A stretch of DNA of 64,000 bases, taken from contig JAJCYT010000025.1 in the NCBI GenBank assembly GCA_029262795.1, forward strand, positions 23,264 through 87,263. Reading direction: 5' to 3'. Source of the DNA: Candidatus Fraserbacteria bacterium (GTDB lineage Bacteria > Bipolaricaulota > Bipolaricaulia > RBG-16-55-9 > JAJCYT01). The notes beneath the pieces are model-generated. The model was not told the origin of the DNA. It was given only the letters and a program-made list of their open reading frames with translations, and ran no database searches. Below, piece after piece: positions 35,742 to 47,693 of the stretch (position 1 is its first letter; each line of letters starts with the position of its first letter). Made by a program: the position numbers and the translations under genes.

Positions 35742-36854
35742 CTAGAGCATTGCTAGGATAGCATCCCCGATCTGGCTGCATTTGCCGTTGCCGCCCAAGT
35801 CTTGAGGCAGCAAACTTCCTTCGGCCAGGAAGTCTGAGATGGTTTGTTCCAGTTTGAGTGAGGCGTTGGTGAGATTGTCGTCATCGTGCTTTCGTCCCAA
35901 CCAGTCGAGCATCATGGCAACGGTCAACAGGGTGGCGATGGGGTTGGCGATGTCTTTGCCTGCGAGGGGTGGAGCCGATCCATGTACAGGCTCGAACATG
36001 GCGTGATCATCGCCGATGTTGCCTGCCGGGGCCATGCCCATGCCGCCTTGTACAAAACTTCCGTTGTCGCTGATGACATCGCCTGCGAGATTGGGGGCGA
36101 CCACCACGTCATACACATGCGCCTGTTGGAGTTGCAGCAGACAGAAAGCATCGAAGTAGGCGTAGTCTAACTCAATCTCAGGAAATTCAGATTTGCCAAT
36201 TTCTGTAAAAACTTCTCGGAAAAACGCATGCGCGCCGACGATGTTGGACTTGTCCACACACGTCACCTTGCCGAGTTTGTTTCGTTGCTTGGCGAGATTG
36301 AAGGCGTAGCGCACCACGCGTTCCGTTGCGGTTCGGGTGATATTGATGGGGGTTTGTTTGCCATCAGGGATGTCGAAGGTTTCGCCGGAGTAGGCGTCCT
36401 CAGTGTTTTCCCGAACGACGATATAGTCTACTTGTTCAGGCTTCCACACTTGCTCAAAACGATCTGAGATTTTCTGCGGCACGCCAGGATACAGTTTGAT
36501 GGGTCGCACATTGGCATACAGATTCAGTTTTTGACGATTGCCGATGACTTGAGCAAAGCCTGCCAGTTGCGATTGTGGGTAAGGTTTGCCAGGTTCGGTG
36601 AACACTGTTTTGCCATCCACCACATGACCCACGCCGCCAAGCAAAATGGCATCGGCAGCTTTGCATTTTTCGAACGAGCCATCCGCCCATTCGATACCAT
36701 GTTCTGCGTAGTAATGGCCACCGCAGTCAATGGATTCAATCTCGATGTTGAAGTTGTGAGTTTCAGCCAGTTTTTCCAACACTCGAATCCCCTGGGCAAT
36801 GACCTCAGGTCCAACCCCGTCTCCCGGCAACGCAACGATTTTGTAGCTGTCCAT
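35742..36854 (-). CDS. Isocitrate/isopropylmalate dehydrogenase family protein (leuB-like)
   Basis: IVALPGDGVGPEVIAQGIRVL; VVRENTEDAYSGE; NLAGDVISDNGSFVQGGMGMAPAGNIGD. Confidence 0.88.
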   Translation of the reverse strand: MDSYKIVALPGDGVGPEVIAQGIRVLEKLAETHNFNIEIESIDCGGHYYAEHGIEWADGSFEKCKAADAILLGGVGHVVDGKTVFTEPGKPYPQSQLAGFAQVIGNRQKLNLYANVRPIKLYPGVPQKISDRFEQVWKPEQVDYIVVRENTEDAYSGETFDIPDGKQTPINITRTATERVVRYAFNLAKQRNKLGKVTCVDKSNIVGAHAFFREVFTEIGKSEFPEIELDYAYFDAFCLLQLQQAHVYDVVVAPNLAGDVISDNGSFVQGGMGMAPAGNIGDDHAMFEPVHGSAPPLAGKDIANPIATLLTVAMMLDWLGRKHDDDNLTNASLKLEQTISDFLAEGSLLPQDLGGNGKCSQIGDAILAML

Positions 36855-36970
36855 ACCGCCCCATGATAATGTGCGACGGTGAGGGTGCAACGAAGGCTCC
36901 AAATGTAGATTATATTTGGTTCTCAGGGTTCATCAGCACTATAATGGCTTCAAGGGTTAAGGTGGTTTCA

Positions 36971-37939
36971 ATGAATCGGGTTTTCAAAGCCATTCGAAAT
37001 TCGTCAATTGGAGTTTTCTTTGCGGGCATTGTGACAGTGATCTCAGGTTGTACCGCACGTGAGGGGGCATTGTTTGCTTTCTTATTGTTAGGATTACAGT
37101 TTTGCAGTGGCAATCCGCCCAACACCCTGTACTGGACTCAATTCTCTGACGATGAAACAAGCATCTTCAAATGCGACTTAAATGGCACATTGCCCTGCAC
37201 GCCCGAAACCGTGGTCACTGATAATTTTACAGGAGAAGATTTGTCCGCTGTTGAAGTGGACCCGATAGGCGGGTTTTTATACTGGGCAATTCAAAACACC
37301 GGAGGCATGGACGGATTTATTCGCCGGTGTTCGTTAAAAGCAACCAAGTGTGTTCCCGAAACAGTTGGCAATATTGGCAACACCACAGCCGATCAGATTC
37401 TTATTGATTCCGCGAAAAACTTTGCTTATTGGGCCGATGGGGACGGTTTCATTCGAGGATGCTCACTGGCCAGCCTGCCTTGCACGTTGATCAATGTGTC
37501 AAATCAGGGATTGCCAGGCTTTTGGTTCGGCATCGAACAATTTAACGGTGTTTTGTTTGCAACTGGAAACGAACCTGATGTGGTGAGTTGTTCATTCAAT
37601 AACACCTCCACCTGTACGCTTCGACGTTTGGCAACAGCAGACAATGCACGCGCACTCAAGGTTGACCCCAAACGATCGCTTTTGTATGTGGCCATCACCG
37701 ATGCCAATAACATTCATCGCTGTTCGCTTGCAACGCCAGGATGTTCACTTGAACTCATAGCGACTTCAACGGGAGGGTTTCCTTCGGCCCTTGGTGTGGA
37801 TGTGGTCCGCAATGATCTTTACTGGCGAGCAGCAGACACCAACCTGACACGCTGTTCTCTCGATGGGCCACTGCCCTGTCAACCGGAACAGGTCATTGTC
37901 AATGGCGTCCGCGTTCGTCAGCTCGACTTAGGGCCGTGA
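36971..37939 (+). CDS. YWTD-like beta-propeller lipoprotein, paralogue 1
   Basis: N-term VFKAIRNSSIGVFFAGIVTVISGCTAREGALFAFLLLGLQFCSG; repeated FLYWA/LYWR motifs. Confidence 0.65.
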   Translation: MNRVFKAIRNSSIGVFFAGIVTVISGCTAREGALFAFLLLGLQFCSGNPPNTLYWTQFSDDETSIFKCDLNGTLPCTPETVVTDNFTGEDLSAVEVDPIGGFLYWAIQNTGGMDGFIRRCSLKATKCVPETVGNIGNTTADQILIDSAKNFAYWADGDGFIRGCSLASLPCTLINVSNQGLPGFWFGIEQFNGVLFATGNEPDVVSCSFNNTSTCTLRRLATADNARALKVDPKRSLLYVAITDANNIHRCSLATPGCSLELIATSTGGFPSALGVDVVRNDLYWRAADTNLTRCSLDGPLPCQPEQVIVNGVRVRQLDLGP

Positions 37940-38222
37940 TGATGTCTTGTTGGCTGACGTGGCATATTCTTCCATTCCAATACCGTGCGCTGTGAGAGCG
38001 TTTGAGAGGGAAGAAAACTTAAACATCAAAACGGTTTTCATTTCCCCCCTGGGCCGAGCTTTGTGAGGGCCTAAAAGACCTACCTGTTTTGCTGCAAAAT
38101 CTTTTTCGCACTATAAGGTATCGCGCGCGTTAACGTAACGACGTTTTCTAGTCTCACTTCGTTCGACGGGTGAAATAATAAAAAACCTCCATTCCTATTT
38201 TTCCTTATTTCTTCTTTACTAA

Positions 38223-38660
38223 TTAGTACCCTGAGGCTGAGCCAGAATGTTGGTCAGCCGTCTTGTGGAAATCCATCAATTTTTGATGTTGATTTTCCGA
38301 CTGAGGATGGACCACTTCCGGTATCCTGGTGATCTGGGTGTTTTTGAGGGGTGCATCTTTCGGGCTTTCGGTGGCGTACCAGGTCCAGTGTTTGATGGTG
38401 CCCTGTTCGTCGCGTTCGGACTCGATGTTGAGATAGCCGAGGCGTTTGAGTTCCTTGATGCCGTTGTTGACCGCCTCCCGCCCTTCGATGGATCGTGCAA
38501 TGAGGTCAGCGTGAATCACGTCCCACCCCTCGGGTCGGGACATGAGGTAGAGGTGAATGGCTTTCGCTTTCCAAGATAACCGCGTGTCCTGAAGGCTTTC
38601 CAGGCTGAGCAATTTGAAATGTTTTTTGCGTTCCAAGGTGTGCAACACCAATTTCGGCAT
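38223..38660 (-). CDS. Helix-turn-helix (replication initiator/DnaD-like) protein
   Basis: MPKLVLHTLERKKHFKLLSLESLQDTRLSWKAKAIHLYLMSRPEGWDV...AVNNGIKELKRLGYL. Confidence 0.6.
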   Translation of the reverse strand: MPKLVLHTLERKKHFKLLSLESLQDTRLSWKAKAIHLYLMSRPEGWDVIHADLIARSIEGREAVNNGIKELKRLGYLNIESERDEQGTIKHWTWYATESPKDAPLKNTQITRIPEVVHPQSENQHQKLMDFHKTADQHSGSASGY

Positions 38661-38727
38661 GATGATCCTTTCTGTAAATGCGTGATAGGATCATCGTAAA
38701 ACGTGGTGATGAGGCCACTATTGGGTG

Positions 38728-39738
38728 TCAGGGGCCGAGGCTGATGTCCGGGACATCTCCGTTGTGGACAAGAACTGGAGTGCAAGGCAGTGGGCCGGTA
38801 TACGAGCAGCGACGAATGCCCTCGGTACCAGAATCAGCTGCCCAGTACACGAAGCCGTTGATGAGATCAAGTTCCAAACCATTGGGGTGGTCTGCCTGGG
38901 TATTGGCAACCACTTCGGGTGTCACACAGGGGATAACGCCTGTAATGGAACAACGAATAATGTCATCGTCCCCACCGTCGCCATAATAGACAAAGCCTCC
39001 AACTGGATCGACCGCAATGCCAAACGATTGATTGACCCCTGTTGTCAGCACGGTTTCAACCGAACATGGCAAAGCGCCACTGATGCTGCAGCGCTGGATT
39101 AAGATTCCATCGTTTGTCCAATAAACGTATCCGTTGACTTCATCAACGGCGATATGGTTTGGCGTGGCACTGTTTGCAACCAGTTCGGATACGCACGGCA
39201 GTGCGCCCGTGATGTCACACCGGCGGATTTCATTGCCAACCCTATCGACCCAATACAAGAAACCATTGACGATATCCAACTCAATGCCTTCCACGTTCGA
39301 TACGGTGATCACAGTTTCGTGTACACATGGGAGACTGCCGGTGATGGAACAACGAAGAAGTTCACCCAAGGGATTCCAATAAACGAAACCGCGTACAAAA
39401 TCTACATCCAGGCCAGCCGCGGGACCTTGTGTAGAAACAACTTCCTGGGAACAGGGCAATGCACCTGTGATCAAACAACGATGGATATCGGTTGTATCTT
39501 GGTCACCCCAGTAGATGCGATTAAGGGTAATGGGCGCACCTGTATCTGCATCCCCTGCAGGCATAACCGGGCCAGAGCAAAACTGCATTAATAAAAGCAG
39601 AATAAATGCAAGCGTTCCTTCTCGCTCGATGGAACAACCCTGAATGACAAAAAAGAGTCCTGCAAAAAATGATCCTACCGAAGAATAACGCAACACTTTC
39701 CAGACACGACGCAAAACAATCCCCCCTTGACCTAGCAA
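38728..39738 (-). CDS. YWTD-like beta-propeller lipoprotein, paralogue 2
   Basis: N-term VWKVLRYSSVGSFFAGLFFVIQGCSIEREGTLAFILLLLMQFCSGPV; repeats GFVYW, RCSITGALPC. Confidence 0.7.
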   Translation of the reverse strand: MLGQGGIVLRRVWKVLRYSSVGSFFAGLFFVIQGCSIEREGTLAFILLLLMQFCSGPVMPAGDADTGAPITLNRIYWGDQDTTDIHRCLITGALPCSQEVVSTQGPAAGLDVDFVRGFVYWNPLGELLRCSITGSLPCVHETVITVSNVEGIELDIVNGFLYWVDRVGNEIRRCDITGALPCVSELVANSATPNHIAVDEVNGYVYWTNDGILIQRCSISGALPCSVETVLTTGVNQSFGIAVDPVGGFVYYGDGGDDDIIRCSITGVIPCVTPEVVANTQADHPNGLELDLINGFVYWAADSGTEGIRRCSYTGPLPCTPVLVHNGDVPDISLGP

Positions 39739-39781
39739 CCATCAAGCATCATCCACCGAGAAAGGATGAAATTGCCGCAGT

Positions 39782-39906
39782 TTAATCTGTTCGGATTTTC
39801 TCCGGCAATCCCATGTGTCCTTTGATAAAAGCACCTTTGGTTTTCGGGCTGAGGGGTTTAATCTTCTTCTTGCGTTTCAACTTTTTGCAATACCAGTTTC
39901 GGCATG
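39782..39906 (-). pseudogene. Truncated/frameshifted copy of the MPKLVL-HTH gene
   Basis: ATGCCGAAACTGGTATTGCAAAAAGTTG...: MPKLVLQ then frameshift to KKLKRKKKIKPLSPKTKGAFIKGHMGLPEKI; adjacent upstream DNA resembles 38690-38720. Confidence 0.5.
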
Positions 39907-39992
39907 ATTGATCTTTTCTGTCCAGTTGAAGTTCATTCACTGAGCGATAAGATCCTCGTAAAGTGTCGTGATGAGGTGTTTTTTGGAAAGAA

Positions 39993-40024
39993 ATAGCGCC
40001 CGCCGTTAAACATGCGGACGCTAT
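39993..40024 (-). terminator. Terminator of paralogue 3
   Basis: Minus strand ATAGCGTCCGC...GCGGGCGCTAT then TTCTTT. Confidence 0.65.
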
Positions 40025-40056
40025 TGTTGGATAAATTTCCTTTTCAATATGAAACA

Positions 40057-41217
40057 TTAGAAAGCCAGCTTGAAACCTTCTGGATCGGCGACACTGGCAT
40101 CGACCTGTCCTCCTGCACACGCGGCGGCACAGAGAACATTTTCGCTGCCGCTGCCATCCAGGTTGGCTCGCATAATGCGATCTGAACCAACATTGGCCCA
40201 GTACATTTTGCTTCTGGCCAGATCCAGAGCGATGCCTCGAGGATCATTCACATCCGCGTTAATTTGTCCACATGCAGCTTGGCAAATGAGGATTTCACTG
40301 CCCGTGCCGTCCAGGTTGGCTCGCATGATGTGATCGGCGGAACGATCTGTCCAATACATTTTGCCACTGGCAATATCCAAGGCGATGTAAGTTGGCGAAT
40401 CGATAGCTGCATTGACTTCGCCGCCCGCGCATAATGCGTTGCAGAGAATGTTTTCGCTGCTGCTGCCATCCAGGTTGGCTCGCATGATGCGGTTGCTTGG
40501 ATTTCCATTGGTCCAATACATTTTGCCAGCTGCAATGTCCAAGGCGATACCTCTTGGACTATCCATATCGGCATTAATATTGCCCCCTGTACAAGGGCCT
40601 GCTTGACAGACCAGATTTTCACTGCCGCTGCCGTCCAGGTTGGCTCGCTTAACGCGCTCGCCAACTACACCCGAACTATCGACCCAGTACATTTTTCCGG
40701 CGGCTAAGTCAAGGGTGATATCGGTCGGTTGATCAAATTCTGAATCCACTGTGCCGCCCGTACAAGGCCCAACACGACAGATGCGGTTGACAAAGCCACT
40801 GCCATCCAAAGCGGTTCGAACGATTAACGCATTGCTGTCATCCGGGATATAAATGTGCCCTGCGTTCAAATCCAAGGCAATGCCCAGTATGCTGGAAAAA
40901 GCACTGCTTTGATTCGGCCCCGCACAGGCCGGCGCACAGATGAGAATTTCGCTGCCTGTGCCATCCAGGTTAGCACGCTGAACCCCTGTCACTGCTCCAT
41001 TGGTTGAATAATACATGAGCGTGAATGGAGGGGTGGTCGCACCGCCATCGCCATCACCTAGATCAGCGACAGGGCCAGAGCAGAATTGCAGTAATAATAA
41101 AAGAATCAATCCAAGCGCTCCTTCGCGATCCAACGAGCAACCCTGAATCACCATCACGATTCCAGCACAAAACGTACCGACCCCACTGTAGCGAAATGCC
41201 TTCCAGAGACCGCGCAT
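40057..41217 (-). CDS. YWTD-like beta-propeller lipoprotein, paralogue 3
   Basis: N-term LWKAFRYSGVGTFCAGIVMVIQGCSLDREGALGLILLLLLQFCSGPV; repeats IALDxAxGKMYWTxxxxDRIMRANLDGSGSE. Confidence 0.8.
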   Translation of the reverse strand: MRGLWKAFRYSGVGTFCAGIVMVIQGCSLDREGALGLILLLLLQFCSGPVADLGDGDGGATTPPFTLMYYSTNGAVTGVQRANLDGTGSEILICAPACAGPNQSSAFSSILGIALDLNAGHIYIPDDSNALIVRTALDGSGFVNRICRVGPCTGGTVDSEFDQPTDITLDLAAGKMYWVDSSGVVGERVKRANLDGSGSENLVCQAGPCTGGNINADMDSPRGIALDIAAGKMYWTNGNPSNRIMRANLDGSSSENILCNALCAGGEVNAAIDSPTYIALDIASGKMYWTDRSADHIMRANLDGTGSEILICQAACGQINADVNDPRGIALDLARSKMYWANVGSDRIMRANLDGSGSENVLCAAACAGGQVDASVADPEGFKLAF

Positions 41218-41447
41218 TGATTTGCCCCCAAATCAAACTATTTTTGGACTGATGGTAGTTGAATATGTGAGACAATACAAATGTTCCATTGGTACTCTTA
41301 CATCATTACTTTGGCTTCGACGCCTTTTAAACGCAGTCCAAACAGATGAACCCCAACGATTTTGAGACACTCAATGAACTGGCAGAAGTTCTCTTTACCG
41401 TCTAAATTTTGGTAAAATCTTTCCAATGTTCAGGAGGGTTTATTGAG

Positions 41448-41675
41448 ATGGCGGATGTGTATCAGTGTCAGGTAAAAATTGCGGGTGGGAAAAAGATAGA
41501 TTTTGGCGTGGGCGACATCAATAACAAAGCCAACCGAATTGCTGTGCGCAAGATCAAGGAATTGATTCTGGCGGAGGACTACGAACTCTGGCAGATCAAG
41601 AGCGTCAAAATCAACGGCTACAATGTCACGGCTAAAATCATGGGTGCTGTCAAAGCACATGGTTTGGGGGAATAA
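41448..41675 (+). CDS. Small protein of unknown function, tandem paralogue A
   Basis: MADVYQCQVKIAGGKKIDFGVGDI...; GGAGG upstream; similar to following ORF. Confidence 0.65.
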   Translation: MADVYQCQVKIAGGKKIDFGVGDINNKANRIAVRKIKELILAEDYELWQIKSVKINGYNVTAKIMGAVKAHGLGE

Positions 41676-41679
41676 CGAC

Positions 41680-41904
41680 ATGGCAAGCAAATACTTTTGT
41701 GAAGTGTGGGCAGGCACGCAAGAAGTGGTTCAGTTTGGGGTGGGTAATTTGTCCATGGATGCGGCAAGGGTTAATGTCATCAAGATGTTGCCAGGGTTGT
41801 TAAAGAGCAAAGGGTTTTCAATCGATCAAATCACCGCCATTGTGATCAGTGGCAGTGACTACACCGATCAAATTATAAGTGTGCTCAAGAAATACGAAAA
41901 ATAA
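41680..41904 (+). CDS. Small protein of unknown function, tandem paralogue B
   Basis: MASKYFCEVWAGTQEVVQFGVGNL...; starts 5 nt after paralogue A stop. Confidence 0.65.
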   Translation: MASKYFCEVWAGTQEVVQFGVGNLSMDAARVNVIKMLPGLLKSKGFSIDQITAIVISGSDYTDQIISVLKKYEK

Positions 41905-41911
41905 AAAAGAA

Positions 41912-41940
41912 GCGCCCACATGATGAAAACCTGTGGGCGC
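41912..41940. terminator. Bidirectional terminator
   Basis: GCGCCCACA-tgatgaaaacc-TGTGGGCGC. Confidence 0.75.
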
Positions 41941-41971
41941 GGATCTTCTCATTTTTATATCTCAGGAACGA

Positions 41972-44569
<2,598 letters not shown>

Positions 44570-44697
44570 AGCGATCCCTCCTTAAATAAAATTGATCAGT
44601 CATCTTACCAAAACTCGTATTCTAAACAAAGCTTTTTTCGCCAGAGTCTAAATGAGCTAAACTCAATCTATTGTTCATCAGAGAGGAACCAGCACTT

Positions 44698-45036
44698 ATG
44701 AATAAAGATGTTCAGGAATTTCATGATTATGTGGTCAACGATGTCATGGCCAATATTACGGGAATATCTTCAAAGAGAATGTTTGGTGGATTTAGCCTGT
44801 ATTTGGAAGGGGCCATCTTTGCCATGATCACATCAGAGAGTGAGTTGTACTTTAAGGTGGATGAAACGCTTAAAGAGGAATTTGAAAAATATGGGAGTCA
44901 TCCTTTTGTCTATTCCGGTCACAAGAACAAAGGACCGGTAGAGATGCCCTATTGGCTGCTGCCTGAAGAGATTATGAACAATGAAGACGAATTGGCGGAT
45001 TGGATTCAAACTTCTGCTGCGGTGAGCAAAAAGTGA
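44698..45036 (+). CDS. TfoX/Sxy N-terminal domain protein
   Basis: ISSKRMFGGFSLYLEGAIFAMITSESELYFKVDE...MPYWLLPEEI. Confidence 0.85.
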   Translation: MNKDVQEFHDYVVNDVMANITGISSKRMFGGFSLYLEGAIFAMITSESELYFKVDETLKEEFEKYGSHPFVYSGHKNKGPVEMPYWLLPEEIMNNEDELADWIQTSAAVSKK

Positions 45037-45120
45037 TTCCAATAAATAGTGTATTTGAGTTTTTTATGCGAAGTATGTTATAATTATTAAAAATATTTCG
45101 GTGTTGGTTAAGGGGTTAGG

Positions 45121-46563
45121 ATGGTTGTTGCTCGGGGTGTCTTTTTAATTCTTTTTTCATTGATGTTGTGGAGCGTTTCGGCCCATGCGGACGTGGTTGG
45201 TAGTTTGTCCGTTTCTGCGGAACTGGCACCCGATGGGGTTCAGACTGAAGCACAGAAGATGAATATTGATTTGCGCACTAATTTGCAACTCAACGTCACG
45301 GTCAGTGGCATGACCCTGGGGCTGGATAGTTTGTTTGGCACGATGGGCCTTGAGGAAGTGTTGCTCTCGCTGAACACAAACCTGGGTGCATTGAGAATCA
45401 GTGATGAATTCTTTTTCTCTATTCCGTACTATCTCGAATTCCCACCTGGCCCGTTTGGCCTGTCTGGGCAGTTGATCCATCCCACTGTGGATGGTAACGG
45501 CAACGTCAACGGTCTGGGATTTGTGCAGAAAAAGATTGTCTCCGAGGTCAACATCGCCGGAGTGACCCTTACCAATACCGCACTGTTTCAGGATGTAGAT
45601 TTTCCATCGGTTTTTGACACTTTCAATCCTGTCTACAATCTGGATCAAGTGGATAACATTGTGGGCAACCAGACCCCCACCTTCGGCTTTGGCGACGTGC
45701 TTGAAATTTCAGGCCAGACCGTCAGTGGCATTACAGTGACAGGCGCCACCTACATTTGTGCCCGTGAGTTTGGCGATTTCTTCAAGTCCGGGCCATTAGA
45801 GTTTAACGTCAATCCCGCTTGCACGGCTCAATTTGGACAAACTGGTATTACCCCTCTTGAAGGTGGTGCCAAGACGCCGTTGTTGTTCGAGCTGGAAACG
45901 CTTTTCATCGAGAATGTGGAAATTGGTGGCGTCAACCTGGATGCACAGGTCTTTTTCAGACCCAATGTCCCGTTACTAGTAGGCCTGTTTAGCGATTTTA
46001 CCGTGTTGGATATGTTGCATGTATCCACGTTCACCATCTTGCAGAACCTGACTCAACTTCAACAAACACAGGTTGTTATCAGCACACTAGACCTAAACGA
46101 ATTGGATGAAACCGAACAGTTGATCACCAATGGTGTGGAGATTTTAATGTTGGATACTGACGGTGATCTGGTGCCTGAGCAAACGGCTGCTATCCTCGGC
46201 CTTATCCTAAACCCCAATCAAAATCCCGCTTATTTGTTGGTCCAGATGAATTTTGATGCAGCAGCAAACGGTTTGACCAACTCAGGCGGCCTGACGAATG
46301 TTTTCGTTCAACTCTCGATTGAACGTGGGCCGATGGTGTTTAATACGTCCACATTTTTATCTGACTTTGTGCTTAACAATGGACAGCCAGGTAGCGTGGG
46401 TTGGGACTCTACTACATTCTCCCTCTCATTTGAACCAGAGGACAGCGACATGTTATTCAGCGTAGGGGCCAACTTTAACTCTTTCGGTCCACCCATCTTC
46501 AACCTGGAATTTGAACTCGATTTCGGATTGGGATTCGAAGAAAACAACTTTGGCTTTGGTTAA
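45121..46563 (+). CDS. Secreted hypothetical protein
   Basis: Signal peptide LILFSLMLWSVSAHADV; repeated L(D/E)ISGQTVSGITVTG-like beta segments; promoter-like TTGAGT-N18-TATAAT upstream. Confidence 0.55.
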   Translation: MVVARGVFLILFSLMLWSVSAHADVVGSLSVSAELAPDGVQTEAQKMNIDLRTNLQLNVTVSGMTLGLDSLFGTMGLEEVLLSLNTNLGALRISDEFFFSIPYYLEFPPGPFGLSGQLIHPTVDGNGNVNGLGFVQKKIVSEVNIAGVTLTNTALFQDVDFPSVFDTFNPVYNLDQVDNIVGNQTPTFGFGDVLEISGQTVSGITVTGATYICAREFGDFFKSGPLEFNVNPACTAQFGQTGITPLEGGAKTPLLFELETLFIENVEIGGVNLDAQVFFRPNVPLLVGLFSDFTVLDMLHVSTFTILQNLTQLQQTQVVISTLDLNELDETEQLITNGVEILMLDTDGDLVPEQTAAILGLILNPNQNPAYLLVQMNFDAAANGLTNSGGLTNVFVQLSIERGPMVFNTSTFLSDFVLNNGQPGSVGWDSTTFSLSFEPEDSDMLFSVGANFNSFGPPIFNLEFELDFGLGFEENNFGFG

Positions 46564-46799
46564 GGTATCTTCAGGACAAACTGAAATCGAGCGTGTTGTT
46601 GTGATCAAAAAAATATGGTTGTTGTTTTAATGGTCAAATGGCTTTGATCAATCCTGGGGCGTTTATTCTCGTTTGAGCCCTATCCAAACACACATTTAAC
46701 CTTCTATATAGCTTGTCATGTTTCAGCCGAAACAGGCGATAATGACGATATCAAAGGTGAATTTAAGCCAGAAAAAGGCTTGATGTTAGGAGGAATATT

Positions 46800-47693
46800 G
46801 TGAAAGCCAAAACAGTTATTTTTCTTTCAGTTATTCTAATAGGCACAATGATAGCGTTGAACGTGGGTGGTTTTCAGGGTACCCAACCTGCAACAGATTT
46901 CAGTCGTGTGGAATTTGAAAATGAAGGCATCACTCTGGTTGGGCAAGTTCAATTGCCTCAAGGTGAAGGGCCGTTTCCGGCAGTGGTTATGGTTCATGGT
47001 TCCGGCAGAGCAACACGTCAGAGTGGCAGTGGCCTGGCACGTCAATTGGTGGCGGCTGGAATTGCTGTATTGTCGTATGACAAGCGTGGGGTGGGAGAAT
47101 CGGAAGGTACGTATGCCAATGTGGGGCCAGGCAACAGTCGATCCATCTTAAGGGCGTTGGCAACGGATGCGTTGGCAGGGCTGGCATTTTTGCAAACGCT
47201 GGATCAAATTGATCCTGATGAAGTGGGCTTGTTTGGCAACAGTCAGGCCGGTTGGATTATTCCATTGGCTGCGGCGCTCAGTGATCAGGTAGATTTTGCC
47301 GCGATTCTGGTCGGTCCAACAGTGTCTGTGGGAGAAGAAATTTTTTACAGCGACCTGACGGGCAACAATGTGGCAAACACCACCGAAGAAAGCCTGGATG
47401 AAATCTCTACACAACTGGCAGCTTTTAATGGAACCAAAGGGTTCAGCCCTCGTGAATCCATTGAAACCATGACCTCACCTGGGTTATGGGTGTTGGGCGG
47501 GCGGGATGAAAGCATCCCCACCCGCGAAACAATTGTGATCCTGGAAGATATTATTGATGAGTTCGACAAGGACATCACCATCCATCTCTTTCCCAGTGGC
47601 ACACATGGGCTTAGAGACGCCGTTACCGGTCAATCCCTGCCTTTCATGAGCCAGGTCACGATTCCTTGGATATTGGATCAGGTGGCAGACTGA
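46800..47693 (+). CDS. Alpha/beta hydrolase (dienelactone hydrolase-like)
   Basis: GPFPAVVMVHGSG; LSYDKRGVGES; VGLFGNSQAGWI. Confidence 0.85.
   Translation: MKAKTVIFLSVILIGTMIALNVGGFQGTQPATDFSRVEFENEGITLVGQVQLPQGEGPFPAVVMVHGSGRATRQSGSGLARQLVAAGIAVLSYDKRGVGESEGTYANVGPGNSRSILRALATDALAGLAFLQTLDQIDPDEVGLFGNSQAGWIIPLAAALSDQVDFAAILVGPTVSVGEEIFYSDLTGNNVANTTEESLDEISTQLAAFNGTKGFSPRESIETMTSPGLWVLGGRDESIPTRETIVILEDIIDEFDKDITIHLFPSGTHGLRDAVTGQSLPFMSQVTIPWILDQVAD

Noticed and set aside
38089-38117. TTGCTG-N17-TATAAG plus-strand promoter directing RNA antisense to the HTH gene
   Set aside because: Single weak promoter match with no supporting element; likely chance in AT-rich spacer.
44570-44700. Possible leader peptide for leuS like those of proS/pheST
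   Set aside because: No Leu-rich short ORF and no CCCC/GGGG hairpin found upstream of leuS on the minus strand.
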